50,179 bases of DNA from Methanosarcinales archaeon (GCA_021108405.1 JAIOQW010000120.1:1-50179), one strand, 5' to 3'. Numbered from the stretch's first letter, positions 35,892 to 43,992 are shown. Notes: a model not told the origin generated them from the letters alone. Translations and numbers: made by a program.

Positions 35892-36281
35892 ACTATGCGA
35901 AAGATTCAGTATCCGGACTGCCATCAGAGCTGCATTTGTGGAGTTATCAATTCCTACACTGGCAACAGGCACACCTTTTGGCATCTGGACTGTAGATAGT
36001 AGTGCATCAAGTCCACCCAGTTTACTGCTTACTGGTACGCCTATAACTACTTTATTTGTTTTTGAAGCAATCACACCTGACAAGGCGGCCGATAGACCTG
36101 CTATGGCAATAAAAACGTCAGCATCAGAGTCCTTTAAATATTTATCAAGTTCCTCGGGGTTCCTGTGTGCTGAGATGACCTGAATATCATAGCTAACATT
36201 ATTACTTTCAAGTATTTCAATAGCACCTTCGGCAATATGTCGGTCTGAATTCGAGCCCATAATAATAGCAACATCTATCAT
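35886..36281 (-). CDS. purE: PurE-type 5-(carboxyamino)imidazole ribonucleotide mutase or AIR carboxylase
   Basis: The 131-residue protein has [30 protein letters not shown] and the [24 protein letters not shown] core, with [24 protein letters not shown]. It acts in purine synthesis. It is shorter than the usual 155-165 residues, and the AGLSAAL variant resembles the archaeal group. The stop TAG lies in the adjacent repeat (CTATAGCGAGGATTTT), so the last residues may have been trimmed by it. Confidence 0.88.
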   Translation of the reverse strand: MIDVAIIMGSNSDRHIAEGAIEILESNNVSYDIQVISAHRNPEELDKYLKDSDADVFIAIAGLSAALSGVIASKTNKVVIGVPVSSKLGGLDALLSTVQMPKGVPVASVGIDNSTNAALMAVRILNLSHSL

Positions 36282-36325
36282 GGCGGTTATTATAGTGTTA
36301 AGTATATATTAATTGATCGTTATAG

Positions 36326-36613
36326 TTATTCTTCCATTTCAACTTCCATAACTGAGAAGTCATCCATATGCCTGGTGAACATTGATAGCAAGAGTCCATC
36401 TTTACTATAGAATACTTCAGCATTATTCGGATAAGCAAAATCCGACATCTGCTGGGATTGATGGGGGTCATCAATCTTAATAGAATCTCCGAAACAGAGG
36501 TCAACATCCCCGTTTTTTCCGATATTGAATGCTATTTGCATCATATCATCCATATCATACTGTCCAATAACCTCTTTCGGGGCAGCTGCCATGTATTTAA
36601 ATGTGTGTTTCAT
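36326..36613 (-). CDS. Small acidic protein, unknown
   Basis: The 95-residue protein (MKHTFKYMAAAPKEVIGQYDMDDMM) has an alternating strand pattern and is rich in Asp, Met and Phe. I do not recognise it. The ATG at 36613 lies 6 bp after GGTG; the GTG inside that motif is not the start. It follows a tiny RHH-like gene by about 25 bp on the same strand, and the two may be a unit. Confidence 0.6.
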   Translation of the reverse strand: MKHTFKYMAAAPKEVIGQYDMDDMMQIAFNIGKNGDVDLCFGDSIKIDDPHQSQQMSDFAYPNNAEVFYSKDGLLLSMFTRHMDDFSVMEVEMEE

Positions 36614-36638
36614 GTTAAGCACCGTTATCCTCGGAAAA

Positions 36639-36776
36639 TTAATCTATTTCCGCACTACTAAGATAATAATATATTGCTCTTGAAATCGCATCTTTTGTGG
36701 AAGATTCACCTGTTTTGATCTTCAGCCTAATTATATCTTCATCCGGAAGAACGGATTGAACATTCTTTATTTTCAC
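36639..36776 (-). CDS. DUF5371-like 45-residue protein
   Basis: A GTG start 5 bp after GGTGA opens MKIKNVQSVLPDEDIIRLK then TGESSTKDAISRAIYYYLSSAEID and a stop. The pattern looks like the small archaeal DUF5371 group and is ribbon-helix-helix-like: a beta strand followed by two helices. It may be a DNA-binding or antitoxin-like protein. It is too short for standard length cutoffs but has a good start and clean coding pattern. Confidence 0.7.
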   Translation of the reverse strand: MKIKNVQSVLPDEDIIRLKIKTGESSTKDAISRAIYYYLSSAEID

Positions 36777-37065
36777 AAATTTCACCTTCTTTTTATTCTA
36801 AAGAATTTATTTATAATAAATCTCATCATTATCATCATTATTATCATAGATATGTACACCTTAATAATATATATAGATTTGTACTGGAGGTGACTGTTAT
36901 ATTATATGTTAGCAAACTCAAATTAACCGCGGATGGACATAGATAAACGCGGATACGATACCTGGATATCTACGTTAATTTTCGTTTATACTTTCCTGTA
37001 TGTTTTGAAAAAAACGAATGATCTACCACCAATCTTATATATACCTCTATCTAAAATATCCCCAG
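36777..37065 (+). promoter_or_regulatory. Divergent promoter region and leaderless start of the polyferredoxin gene
   Basis: TTATATATA (37035-37043) lies about 27 bp before the polyferredoxin ATG (37066), so the mRNA is probably leaderless. Upstream, an orphan GGAGGTGAC (36884-36892) follows a TATA-like stretch and leads only to a 6-codon frame, then a repeat of the CACAGAT type (36917-36963: ACCGCGGATG, ATAAACGCGGATAC). A gene start was probably lost here. Confidence 0.5.
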
Positions 37066-38340
37066 ATGTCAGATGAACCCACCCGTAACCCCCAAAAAAG
37101 CAGCTTTACTGTTAACACAGAAATGAATATTAATGATTCACATTTCATCTACGTGCAGACTGTAGATGGGTCTAAGAAGACCCTGGACTATGACTATAAA
37201 AAATGTAACGGGTGTGGGATATGCATTTCAGTTTGTCCGGTAGGAGCCATTGAAGCAGGTCCACTGTTCGAGATAGCTACTGGTATGGATGCACCGCCTA
37301 TTATCATTGACCAGACCAGATGTACATTCTGCGGTATGTGTGCATCTTTTTGTCCAGTTCAAGCCATAAGTATGGACATAGACGGGGAAGATATTCTTAA
37401 AAAAAGCGAATACATTCAACTCGATTCTAAAGTTGTAATAAACGAAAAATGCCTGCCCTGTTTGCTATGTGAAAAAGTATGCCCACAAGAGGCCATTGAA
37501 TTAACACTTACCATTCCTAAAAAGGAAGAAATAGCACCATTTAAAGAAAATCAGGATGGTGAGATTATAGTAGACATGAACAAATGTAATTTCTGTGGTA
37601 TATGTGCTCATTTCTGTTTGGCATTCATATTAATAGAAAGAAGCCCTACTCCTGATAATCCTGTACCTTTTGCTGATCTTCTCATCGATCTCGATAAATG
37701 TGATTACTGCAAGATATGTGAAGACCTGTGCCCCGAAGATGCCATTAAAGTTAAAGGTGTCCTGCAAGTTCAGGTACCAGAGATCACCGGTACGCTGAAT
37801 ATAGATAATAATAAGTGCGTTAAGTGCGGGTGGTGCAGGGAAGTATGTCCATATGATGCAGTAGAAGTGATCAAACCATTTGAAGGAGATATTGAGCTTA
37901 TAGAAAAGAGATTGGAAGATTGCGATCCGATAGGGTGTCATGCTTGTTTTAATGTGTGTCCTGCTCATGCCTGGTTTATTCCAGGTGATAAAAAAATAGA
38001 TGTTGCAAAAGATGTTTGTATCTACTGTGGAGCATGTGAAAAAGCCTGTCATGTATATGCTATAGATGTAGGACGCTCGGATGTGAGGCATACTCAAATA
38101 ACGAATAAGCCGTGGACATCTCAATGGGAGGATGCTGTTATTTCCATTAAAACAGAAGACCGGGCAAGACCGGATATCAACCGCAGGGTTGAAGTGGATA
38201 CAACATGCATACAGCATCGTGAACTTAAAGAGATTTCTTCCAGAGAAGATAATGAGCATCTCCCGGAAATTTGTTCACGAATAAATGAACTGATTTCAAT
38301 GCTTGGTGAGGTTAAGAGCAGGTATAAAATGGAGAAATAA
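37066..38340 (+). CDS. Polyferredoxin with eight [4Fe-4S] motifs, FwdF-like
   Basis: The 424-residue protein holds eight CxxCxxCxxxC sets: CNGCGICISVCP, CTFCGMCASFCP, CLPCLLCEKVCP, CNFCGICAHFC, CDYCKICEDLCP, CVKCGWCREVCP, GCHACFNVCP and CIYCGACEKACH. Paired 2x4 clusters and length fit the F subunit of formylmethanofuran dehydrogenase, which conducts electrons in CO2 reduction or methyl oxidation; other methanogen polyferredoxins (MvhB-type) remain possible. A helical C-terminal tail of about 60 residues has no cysteine clusters. No other fwd gene is in the window. Confidence 0.85.
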   Translation: MSDEPTRNPQKSSFTVNTEMNINDSHFIYVQTVDGSKKTLDYDYKKCNGCGICISVCPVGAIEAGPLFEIATGMDAPPIIIDQTRCTFCGMCASFCPVQAISMDIDGEDILKKSEYIQLDSKVVINEKCLPCLLCEKVCPQEAIELTLTIPKKEEIAPFKENQDGEIIVDMNKCNFCGICAHFCLAFILIERSPTPDNPVPFADLLIDLDKCDYCKICEDLCPEDAIKVKGVLQVQVPEITGTLNIDNNKCVKCGWCREVCPYDAVEVIKPFEGDIELIEKRLEDCDPIGCHACFNVCPAHAWFIPGDKKIDVAKDVCIYCGACEKACHVYAIDVGRSDVRHTQITNKPWTSQWEDAVISIKTEDRARPDINRRVEVDTTCIQHRELKEISSREDNEHLPEICSRINELISMLGEVKSRYKMEK

Positions 38341-38452
38341 AAGCTTGTTGGAAGAAATCTCCTGGAGTGCACTCTAGGAAGCAATGAGGAGATATAAATT
38401 AAAGGACGGATATATTCTAACATTGGAGAATGAAGAATTAATAGAACCAGAT
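38341..38452. other. Decayed stretch before the MITE
   Basis: No gene is recognised. The sequence GAACCAGAT at its end is repeated after the following MITE and is its target duplication. Confidence 0.4.
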
Positions 38453-38649
38453 GGCACTGTACCATTTTCCAGTTATTTTTCAGACACAGATTTACACAGA
38501 TTTACACGGATTTGATTTTGATCAAATACTTTCTATAACAAACTTAATGGAATCTTATGATATCGACCACAACAACCTTAAATCCGTGTCTATGCAATTA
38601 TCGACTTAAATAATCCTCTATTGAAATAACTGGTTTTTAGGACAGTGCC
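38453..38649. mobile_element. MITE family B, copy 2, with 9-bp target duplication
   Basis: This 197-bp element starts GGCACTGTACC and ends GGACAGTGCC with the shared inner CCAGTTATTT inverted repeats. GAACCAGAT occurs immediately on both sides. Most of its length matches copy 1 at 22809-23067 with few changes. It carries no internal 60-bp hairpin insert. Confidence 0.9.
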
Positions 38650-38741
38650 GAACCAGATAATAAGAAAATAATAATAAAACCGATATGGAAGTGGCTGCTG
38701 GAGTTTGATAACTCCTAATTGAAAAGGCTTAATAAATCGTA

Positions 38742-38803
38742 AACAAAATCCTCGCTAGCGCTCGGATTTTCTTGAGTACATCAAGTTATACTTGATATAC
38801 TAC
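38742..38803. repeat. Hairpin-chain repeat before the YgiQ gene
   Basis: AAAATCC/GGATTTT module then a TATATC/GATATA palindrome, ending about 60 bp before the gene. It is one of few copies placed 5' of a gene. Confidence 0.7.
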
Positions 38804-38863
38804 AAGAAAGTATATACTTACCTATACGTGAACAAAAAAAACTCAATATATCGTGATCTGAAT

Positions 38864-40705
38864 ATGAACGAACAGCCCGATTTCCTGCCAATGTCAATGG
38901 ATGAAGCAAAAGCCCTGGGATTTAAGGAATTCGATATCATCCTGGTGACAGGGGACGCATATGTAGACCATCCCTCTTTTGGTACGGCCCTGGTTGGACG
39001 GATGCTGTGGGATGCGGGTTACAAAGTAGGTATCATCCCCCAGCCCGACTGGAAGAGAGATACGGATTTCATGAAACTGGGCCAACCCAGGCTGTTCTTT
39101 GGCGTAACATCCGGCAATGTTGATTCTATGGTCAACAACTACACGCCAAATAAGAAAAAACGCCATGATGATGTATATTCCCCTGGCGGCACCGGAGGCT
39201 TAAGACCCAACCGCGCCGCCATCGTGTACACTGATAAGCTGCATGCCATTTTTCCTGATACACCCATCGTGCTGGGCGGCATCGAAGCCAGCTTGCGGCG
39301 GTTCGCTCATTATGATCACTGGTCTGATTCGGTACGCCAGTCCATCCTTGCAGATGCACCGTCTGATATACTTGTGTTCGGGATGGGGGAGCAGCAGGTG
39401 GTTGAAATTGCCCGCCGGCTTTCTGTAGGTAAGGATACAAACGACCTCATCGACCATACGGACCATACTGACCTTACCAACCTTACTGACATCCCAGGCA
39501 CGGTCATTAAGCTGGAACTGAAAAAATGGCGTGCAATGGGGCATAAAGGATATATTGAGCTACCGTCATTCACTGAAGTTTCGCAGGATAAGGAACTATA
39601 CGCCAGGGCCTTCAGGCTCCATTACCAGAATCAAGACCCGGTACGTGGCAGACCTGTTGCCCAACAGCACCCTAAAACTGTGGTCATCCAGAACAGGCCT
39701 GCTATGCCGCTGTCCACAGCCGAGCTTGACCATGTGTATGAACTGCCCTATACAAGGACGGCACATCCTTCTTATAAAAAAGCTATACCTGCACTTGCCC
39801 CTGTCAAGTTCTCCATTGTGAGCCATAGGGGATGTTTCGCATCATGCTCTTTTTGCGCATTAACACATCACCAGGGACGCATAGTGCAGAGCCGGAGTAT
39901 CGGATCCATGGTGTGGGAAGTGGAACGAATGGTACAGATGCCTGGTTTCAAAGGTATCGTGCAGGATGTGGGCGGCCCCACTGCCAATATGTACGGCATG
40001 ACCTGCGGCAGGTGGGAAACAGAGGGTGCATGTGCCGGTAAGATATGTACCCATCCGCTTTGCAAAAGCCTTGATACCAGCCATGAGCAGCAGGTAGAAC
40101 TGTTGCGCCGCCTGCGCCAAATCCAGGGGGTGATGAAGGTATTCATAAGGTCCGGGATACGGTATGACCTGCTATTGGCTGAATCTTCAGGTTATCTTCA
40201 TGATCTGTGTGAGCACCATGTCAGCGGGCAGCTTAAGGTGGCACCTGAACATGTGAGTGGGCATGTGACTAATATTATGTGTAAGCCTTCAAGGGAGGTG
40301 TTCGACGAATTCAGGAGTAAGTTCAAAGAAGTGAACAAGGAACTGGAGAAGGAACAATACCTGATACCTTATTTTATGTCCGGCCATCCAGGATGCACGG
40401 TTGAGGATATGGTGGAACTTGCCGAGTATATCAGGGACAATGACCTGTACACTGAGCAGGTGCAGGACTTTACACCTACGCCTATGACGGCTTCTACGTG
40501 CATGTATTATACGGGCATCAATCCCTTTACTATGGAGGAGGTACATGTAGCAAAAAGGAGGGGAAAGAGGATACAGCGGGCTTTAATGCAATACAGGGAT
40601 GAGAGGAATTATAGGCTGGTTTATGAGGGGCTAAAGATGGTGGGGCGGGAGGAACTGATAGGGAATGAGTGGCAGTGTTTGGTAAGGCGAAAAGGGAGGC
40701 GGTGA
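38864..40705 (+). CDS. ygiQ: YgiQ-family radical SAM protein (UPF0313)
   Basis: The 613-residue protein has the YgiQ N-terminal domain (VTGDAYVDHPSFGTALVGRML, about 27-47), IVLGGIEASLRRFAHYD and the radical SAM motif CFASCSFCALTHHQGR (about 320-335). It continues with GGPTANMYGM, a Cys-rich segment (CGRWETEGACAGKICTHPLC) and the C-terminal QDFTPTPMTASTCMYYTG. The function is unknown. Its GC content and codon use look higher than its neighbours, suggesting a different history. The ATG at 38864 is chosen because the region upstream is repeat-derived. Confidence 0.92.
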   Translation: MNEQPDFLPMSMDEAKALGFKEFDIILVTGDAYVDHPSFGTALVGRMLWDAGYKVGIIPQPDWKRDTDFMKLGQPRLFFGVTSGNVDSMVNNYTPNKKKRHDDVYSPGGTGGLRPNRAAIVYTDKLHAIFPDTPIVLGGIEASLRRFAHYDHWSDSVRQSILADAPSDILVFGMGEQQVVEIARRLSVGKDTNDLIDHTDHTDLTNLTDIPGTVIKLELKKWRAMGHKGYIELPSFTEVSQDKELYARAFRLHYQNQDPVRGRPVAQQHPKTVVIQNRPAMPLSTAELDHVYELPYTRTAHPSYKKAIPALAPVKFSIVSHRGCFASCSFCALTHHQGRIVQSRSIGSMVWEVERMVQMPGFKGIVQDVGGPTANMYGMTCGRWETEGACAGKICTHPLCKSLDTSHEQQVELLRRLRQIQGVMKVFIRSGIRYDLLLAESSGYLHDLCEHHVSGQLKVAPEHVSGHVTNIMCKPSREVFDEFRSKFKEVNKELEKEQYLIPYFMSGHPGCTVEDMVELAEYIRDNDLYTEQVQDFTPTPMTASTCMYYTGINPFTMEEVHVAKRRGKRIQRALMQYRDERNYRLVYEGLKMVGREELIGNEWQCLVRRKGRR

Positions 40706-40753
40706 ATTAGAGATTTTTTATGATTTTCTCAGATGAAACAGAAGGAAGTTTTG

Positions 40754-40990
40754 TCAAACTACAACACCAATGTTGGATGTGAATTTATTTGATGTCTGTA
40801 TTGATGCTGTAAAATCATCTAAAATACCAAGAATTTTAGCGTTTTCAATATATAATTCTACAGCTTCTTTTAGGTTTTCAAGAGCTTCTTGTGGTGTATC
40901 ACCAGCACTGGCGACTTCAAGTTCCGGACATTTTGAAACATAAACATCATCTTCTTGCCAGATAACTGCTGTAACATTGAATTCTTTCAT
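40754..40990 (-). CDS. Orphan HicB-like antitoxin
   Basis: The 78-residue protein has the HicB/UPF0150 pattern: FNVTAVIWQEDDVYVSKCPELEVASAGDTPQEALENLKEAVELYIE. It binds and neutralises HicA-type RNases in two-gene systems, but no hicA is adjacent. ATG 40990 is favoured over the GTG at 40999 since GTGA serves as ribosome site. It may act in trans or be a leftover. Confidence 0.8.
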   Translation of the reverse strand: MKEFNVTAVIWQEDDVYVSKCPELEVASAGDTPQEALENLKEAVELYIENAKILGILDDFTASIQTSNKFTSNIGVVV

Positions 40991-41034
40991 AATTTTCACT
41001 CAATAGAAGTAAGGTAATTAATGTAAATAAATAT

Positions 41035-41364
41035 ATGGGCCCAAAGGAATATGCAAGGATAATACCTGCAAATAGTCTAAAGGATTTTGCTCTGCAAACC
41101 ATGTTCGACCTGCTCATTATAATCGCAAAGCGCCAGTTATCTGATATAATCTCCGGATATGCATTAAGGGCTGTCGACCTGATAGATATGGTGGTAATAG
41201 ACCTGTGGAACGCAGGCGAAAAACGCCCTGTTGAGACCCTGTTCGGTGGCGAGTCATTCCTAGTAAGCTTATCGATGGCCCTGACACTGTCATAACTGAG
41301 CAGCGGGCGCTTAAGGCTGGAATCCCTGTTTTTGGGCGAGGGCTTTAGCACACTGGACAGCTAA
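41035..41364 (+). pseudogene. SbcC/Rad50 C-terminal fragment
   Basis: The frame reads VIDLWNAGEKRPVETLFGGESFLVSLSMALTLS, the ABC signature region of SbcC. After an in-frame TAA (41293) it continues LSSGRLRLESLFLGEGFSTLDS, the Walker B/D-loop end. Everything upstream is missing. The remnant shows loss of a repair exonuclease gene here; a working copy would have to lie elsewhere. Confidence 0.85.
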
Positions 41365-41407
41365 TGATTGAAAGGGAGATTATATTAATTATAAAAACAA
41401 TTTGGTA

Positions 41408-41608
41408 ATGACGATATATATGGAATCTATGACAGTCGAACTGACAATCAGAACAATAGAGAAATTGAAATTCATCGGCAAAAAAGGAGAGAATTACGAT
41501 GATATTATTCAGCATCTAATAGATGAAGTTGACTATGAGGCATTTATACAAAAACAGTATAAAATCCTAGATGAAGAAGATGAGTGGATATCTTTAGATG
41601 AGTTATAA
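41408..41608 (+). CDS. RelB-type antitoxin (VapB/DUF7557-like)
   Basis: This 66-residue protein has a short beta strand (MTVELTIRTIEKLKFIG) and helices (NYDDIIQHLIDEVDYEAFIQKQYKIL) as in archaeal antitoxins, with an acidic C-terminus (DEEDEWISLDEL). Its stop overlaps the toxin ATG by one base (TAATG). The start could also be ATG 41429 (MTVEL), which is the usual family start, or the TTG at 41402. Confidence 0.7.
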   Translation: MTIYMESMTVELTIRTIEKLKFIGKKGENYDDIIQHLIDEVDYEAFIQKQYKILDEEDEWISLDEL

Positions 41609-41880
41609 TGTCAAAACCTATTTTTTTATCAAAAATTGCAAAAAAACAACTAGATTCATTGCCAGATGATACGAAAAATAGAATTAAAAATGCACTATAT
41701 ACTTTAATTGATGCGCAAAAGAGTAGAAAGATTGATACTAAGAAATTAAAAGGTATTAAGGGCAGAGAAGATCTTTTTCGGTTGAGAATTGGCAATTATC
41801 GTATTGTCTATTTCGAAGATGTTAAGAGCATTAAAATAATCCAGATTTTCCATCGTGGGAAGGAATATAAATGGTTATGA
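41608..41880 (+). CDS. RelE/ParE-family toxin
   Basis: The 90-residue protein has the RelE fold pattern: FLSKIAKKQLDSLPDDTKNRI (helices), KLKGIKGREDLFRLRIGNYRIVYFEDVKSIKIIQIFHRGKEY. RelE homologues cleave ribosome-bound mRNA. The conserved LRIGNYRIVY strand is intact. It is coupled to the antitoxin. Confidence 0.88.
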   Translation: MSKPIFLSKIAKKQLDSLPDDTKNRIKNALYTLIDAQKSRKIDTKKLKGIKGREDLFRLRIGNYRIVYFEDVKSIKIIQIFHRGKEYKWL

Positions 41881-41970
41881 AATTAATATAGTATACTTGT
41901 AACTTTTAGAATTTTGCCTTCTCACCTGAAACGACTGGTAACTTCATTTGATATATCTGGCTAGACAACA

Positions 41971-42174
41971 ACTTCAGCGATTTCGGCAGTACGAGATATC
42001 CACAACATTAACCGGCAACAAATCCAAAAAATTATAAGAGCAGTTTAGTCACTTACCGATAACCCATTTCCTCGTAATTATCTTAAGATTCAGGGATCGG
42101 AAGAGGATTATAGAATTCGGATTGGAGATTATAGAGCTATCTGTCGAGTGCATACTAGATCTAGACTTCAGTAG
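41971..42174 (+). pseudogene. Second RelE toxin, broken
   Basis: The frame TSAISAVRDIHNINRQQIQKIIRAV, then TAG, then SLTDNPFPRNYLKIQGSEEDYRIRIGDYRAICRV and a stop aligns with RelE. The in-frame TAG near 42046 and the missing N-terminus disable it. It lies 15 bp before the dGTPase-like gene. Confidence 0.8.
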
Positions 42175-42189
42175 TAATGAGGTGATATA

Positions 42190-43089
42190 GTGGGAGATAA
42201 ATACCATAAAAAAATGAAATTCGATTTGGAAGAAAAAATAAAATCTTATATTACCAGGAGGGAGAAAGACTATTTATCGGAATTTGCCTATAAAAACGAA
42301 GACGGATTAAGAAGGAAACAAAAAAATATAGAGGACATTCGGACTAAATGCTCAAGAGATGCCGATCGGATTGCGCATACACGTGCTTATTCGAGATATA
42401 TTGATAAAACTCAAGTCTTCTTTTTAGTGAACAACGATCACATTACACATCGTGTTCTTCATGTCCAACTAGTTTCAAAGATAGCCCGGACAATAGGAAG
42501 GGCCCTAAAATTAAACGAAGACCTAATTGAAGCCATTTCATTGGGACATGATATTGGTCATGTACCATTTGGCCACCCTGGTGAATCCATTCTATCTGAA
42601 TTGTGTGAAAAATGCGGACTCGGTAGATTCTTGCATAATGTTCAAGGTGTTCAATTCCTTGATAAGATCGAAGATTGTGATCTAACGCTTCAAGTACTTG
42701 ATGGTATTTTGTGCCATAATGGGGAAGTCCATAATCAATCATTAGAGCCCAATAGGGATAAAGACTGGGAAAAATTCGATAAAGAAATAGAGGATGTCAA
42801 AAAAGGGAAAAAAGATTATGTTCCTATGACCATGGAAGGATGTGTTGTAAGATTTGCTGACACAATAGCATATTTAGGTAGGGATATTCAAGATGCGATT
42901 GAAATAGGCCTCATAAGTAGCGATTTGGAAGTTCCGGAGCGTTGCAGGGAAAATATCGGGACAAAAAATGACGAAATAATAAATGCACTTGTTATAGATT
43001 TAATTGAAAATAGTTATGATCGAAATTACATTTCGTATTCAAAAGAAATTATGCTTCCTGGAAGAGTTACGTCATTCGCAAGTAATTGA
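42190..43089 (+). CDS. HD-domain dGTPase-like protein
   Basis: The 299-residue protein has the dNTP triphosphohydrolase layout: CSRDADRIAHTRAYSRYIDKTQVF, HRVLHVQLVSKIARTIGRAL and the HD motif SLGHDIGHVPFGHPGE (about 114-129), then VVRFADTIAYLGRDIQDAI with the final Asp. It hydrolyses dNTPs to deoxynucleosides and triphosphate; homologues serve in dNTP control and antiviral defence. It is shorter than common family members and its last 15 residues (IMLPGRVTSFASN) look unlike the family, so the C-terminus may be truncated. Start GTG after GAGGTGAT. It pairs with the next gene, 14 bp on. Confidence 0.85.
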   Translation: MGDKYHKKMKFDLEEKIKSYITRREKDYLSEFAYKNEDGLRRKQKNIEDIRTKCSRDADRIAHTRAYSRYIDKTQVFFLVNNDHITHRVLHVQLVSKIARTIGRALKLNEDLIEAISLGHDIGHVPFGHPGESILSELCEKCGLGRFLHNVQGVQFLDKIEDCDLTLQVLDGILCHNGEVHNQSLEPNRDKDWEKFDKEIEDVKKGKKDYVPMTMEGCVVRFADTIAYLGRDIQDAIEIGLISSDLEVPERCRENIGTKNDEIINALVIDLIENSYDRNYISYSKEIMLPGRVTSFASN

Positions 43090-43103
43090 GGGCTGTGATA
43101 CGC

Positions 43104-43532
43104 ATGTCAAGAATATATATAGCAGGTCCGTTATTTTCTGAAGCTGAAAAGCAGTATAACAGATATTTGAGTAAATATCTTGAAGATATGGGTTTTGAGA
43201 CATTTCTGCCACAACGTGATGGGTATAAGTTATCAGAATTATTGGCAAATGGTGAATCTGAATCATTTGCTATGGGTAAAATCTTCAAGCGAGATATTAG
43301 TGAAATTAAAAAGTCAGATATTGTAGTTTTTGTTATGGATGGTAGAGTCCCGGATGATGGGGCGTGTGTTGAGATCGGGTATGCTTATGCTATAGGAAAA
43401 GAGTGTATTGGTTTGAAAACGGACTCAAGAACACTTATGTCAGATCTGGATAACCCTATGATTTTAGGTGCTCTGAAGGATAGAATTGCAAGAAACCTCA
43501 AAGAACTAGGAGATTTTCTTATGCCACATTAG
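43104..43532 (+). CDS. Nucleoside 2-deoxyribosyltransferase family protein
   Basis: The 142-residue protein has the family start SRIYIAGPLFSEAEKQYN (3-20) and FKRDISEIKKSDIVVFVMDGRVPDDGACVEIGYAYAIGK with the catalytic Glu in DGACVEIGYA. Members transfer or hydrolyse deoxyribose on nucleosides or nucleotides. It lies 14 bp after the dGTPase-like gene and is probably co-transcribed. The chosen ATG 43104 begins at the conserved strand; a GTG 18 bases upstream is less likely. Confidence 0.9.
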   Translation: MSRIYIAGPLFSEAEKQYNRYLSKYLEDMGFETFLPQRDGYKLSELLANGESESFAMGKIFKRDISEIKKSDIVVFVMDGRVPDDGACVEIGYAYAIGKECIGLKTDSRTLMSDLDNPMILGALKDRIARNLKELGDFLMPH

Positions 43533-43632
43533 GAACCGCGAATAGTTAAGTTGAATAAAATCAACTTTTAAAGAAATAAATATATACAGTGCATACGCAT
43601 GGGAATACTAATATATTATATAACCCAATGTT

Positions 43633-43766
43633 GACACTGTACCATTTTCCAGTTATTTTTCAGACACGGATACACCCAACTCCGTAGGAGGTGGGTGTAT
43701 CCGTGTCTATGTAATTATCGACTTCAACAATCTTCTATTGAAATAACTGGTTTTTAGGATAGTGCC
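43633..43766. mobile_element. MITE family B, copy 3, with 9-bp target duplication
   Basis: This 134-bp short version starts GACACTGTACC, ends GATAGTGCC and is flanked by CCCAATGTT on both sides. Its middle is a different perfect-looking hairpin (GGATACACCCAACTCC/GGAGGTGGGTGTATCC). It sits in the leader of the next gene, separating its promoter from the start codon. Confidence 0.9.
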
Positions 43767-43791
43767 CCCAATGTTAATAGGTGATTGAAAT

Positions 43792-43992
43792 ATGTCTGTG
43801 TCTATAAAATTACCTGCTGAATTTAAAAGCGCATATGAACATGTTTTTAAACAAGATTCTGATGAAGGTACAATGCATCTTATTATCCACGAATTACGCA
43901 GACAGCTTGTCGAAAATAGATTAATGGCGGGGAGCAGAATAGGTGAATATTATCAAATGAATATTTGTTGTGTTCTAAGTTTTCTTGAATAA
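43792..43992 (+). CDS. Small protein after the MITE, unknown
   Basis: The 66-residue product (MSVSIKLPAEFKSAYEHVF) starts 6 bp after GGTGAT and looks like a short helix-rich antitoxin-type protein (HLIIHELRRQLVENRL). The last 20 residues (GSRIGEYYQMNICCVLSFLE) look unlike the front, so the 3' end may be altered. No partner gene is intact beside it. Confidence 0.45.
   Translation: MSVSIKLPAEFKSAYEHVFKQDSDEGTMHLIIHELRRQLVENRLMAGSRIGEYYQMNICCVLSFLE

Noticed and set aside
37630-38259. 209-codon open frame on the minus strand
   Set aside because: It lies wholly opposite the polyferredoxin gene, and its cysteine- and isoleucine-rich product mirrors that gene.
40947-41351. 134-codon minus-strand frame
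   Set aside because: It is the antisense of the SbcC fragment, which has clear family motifs on the plus strand.
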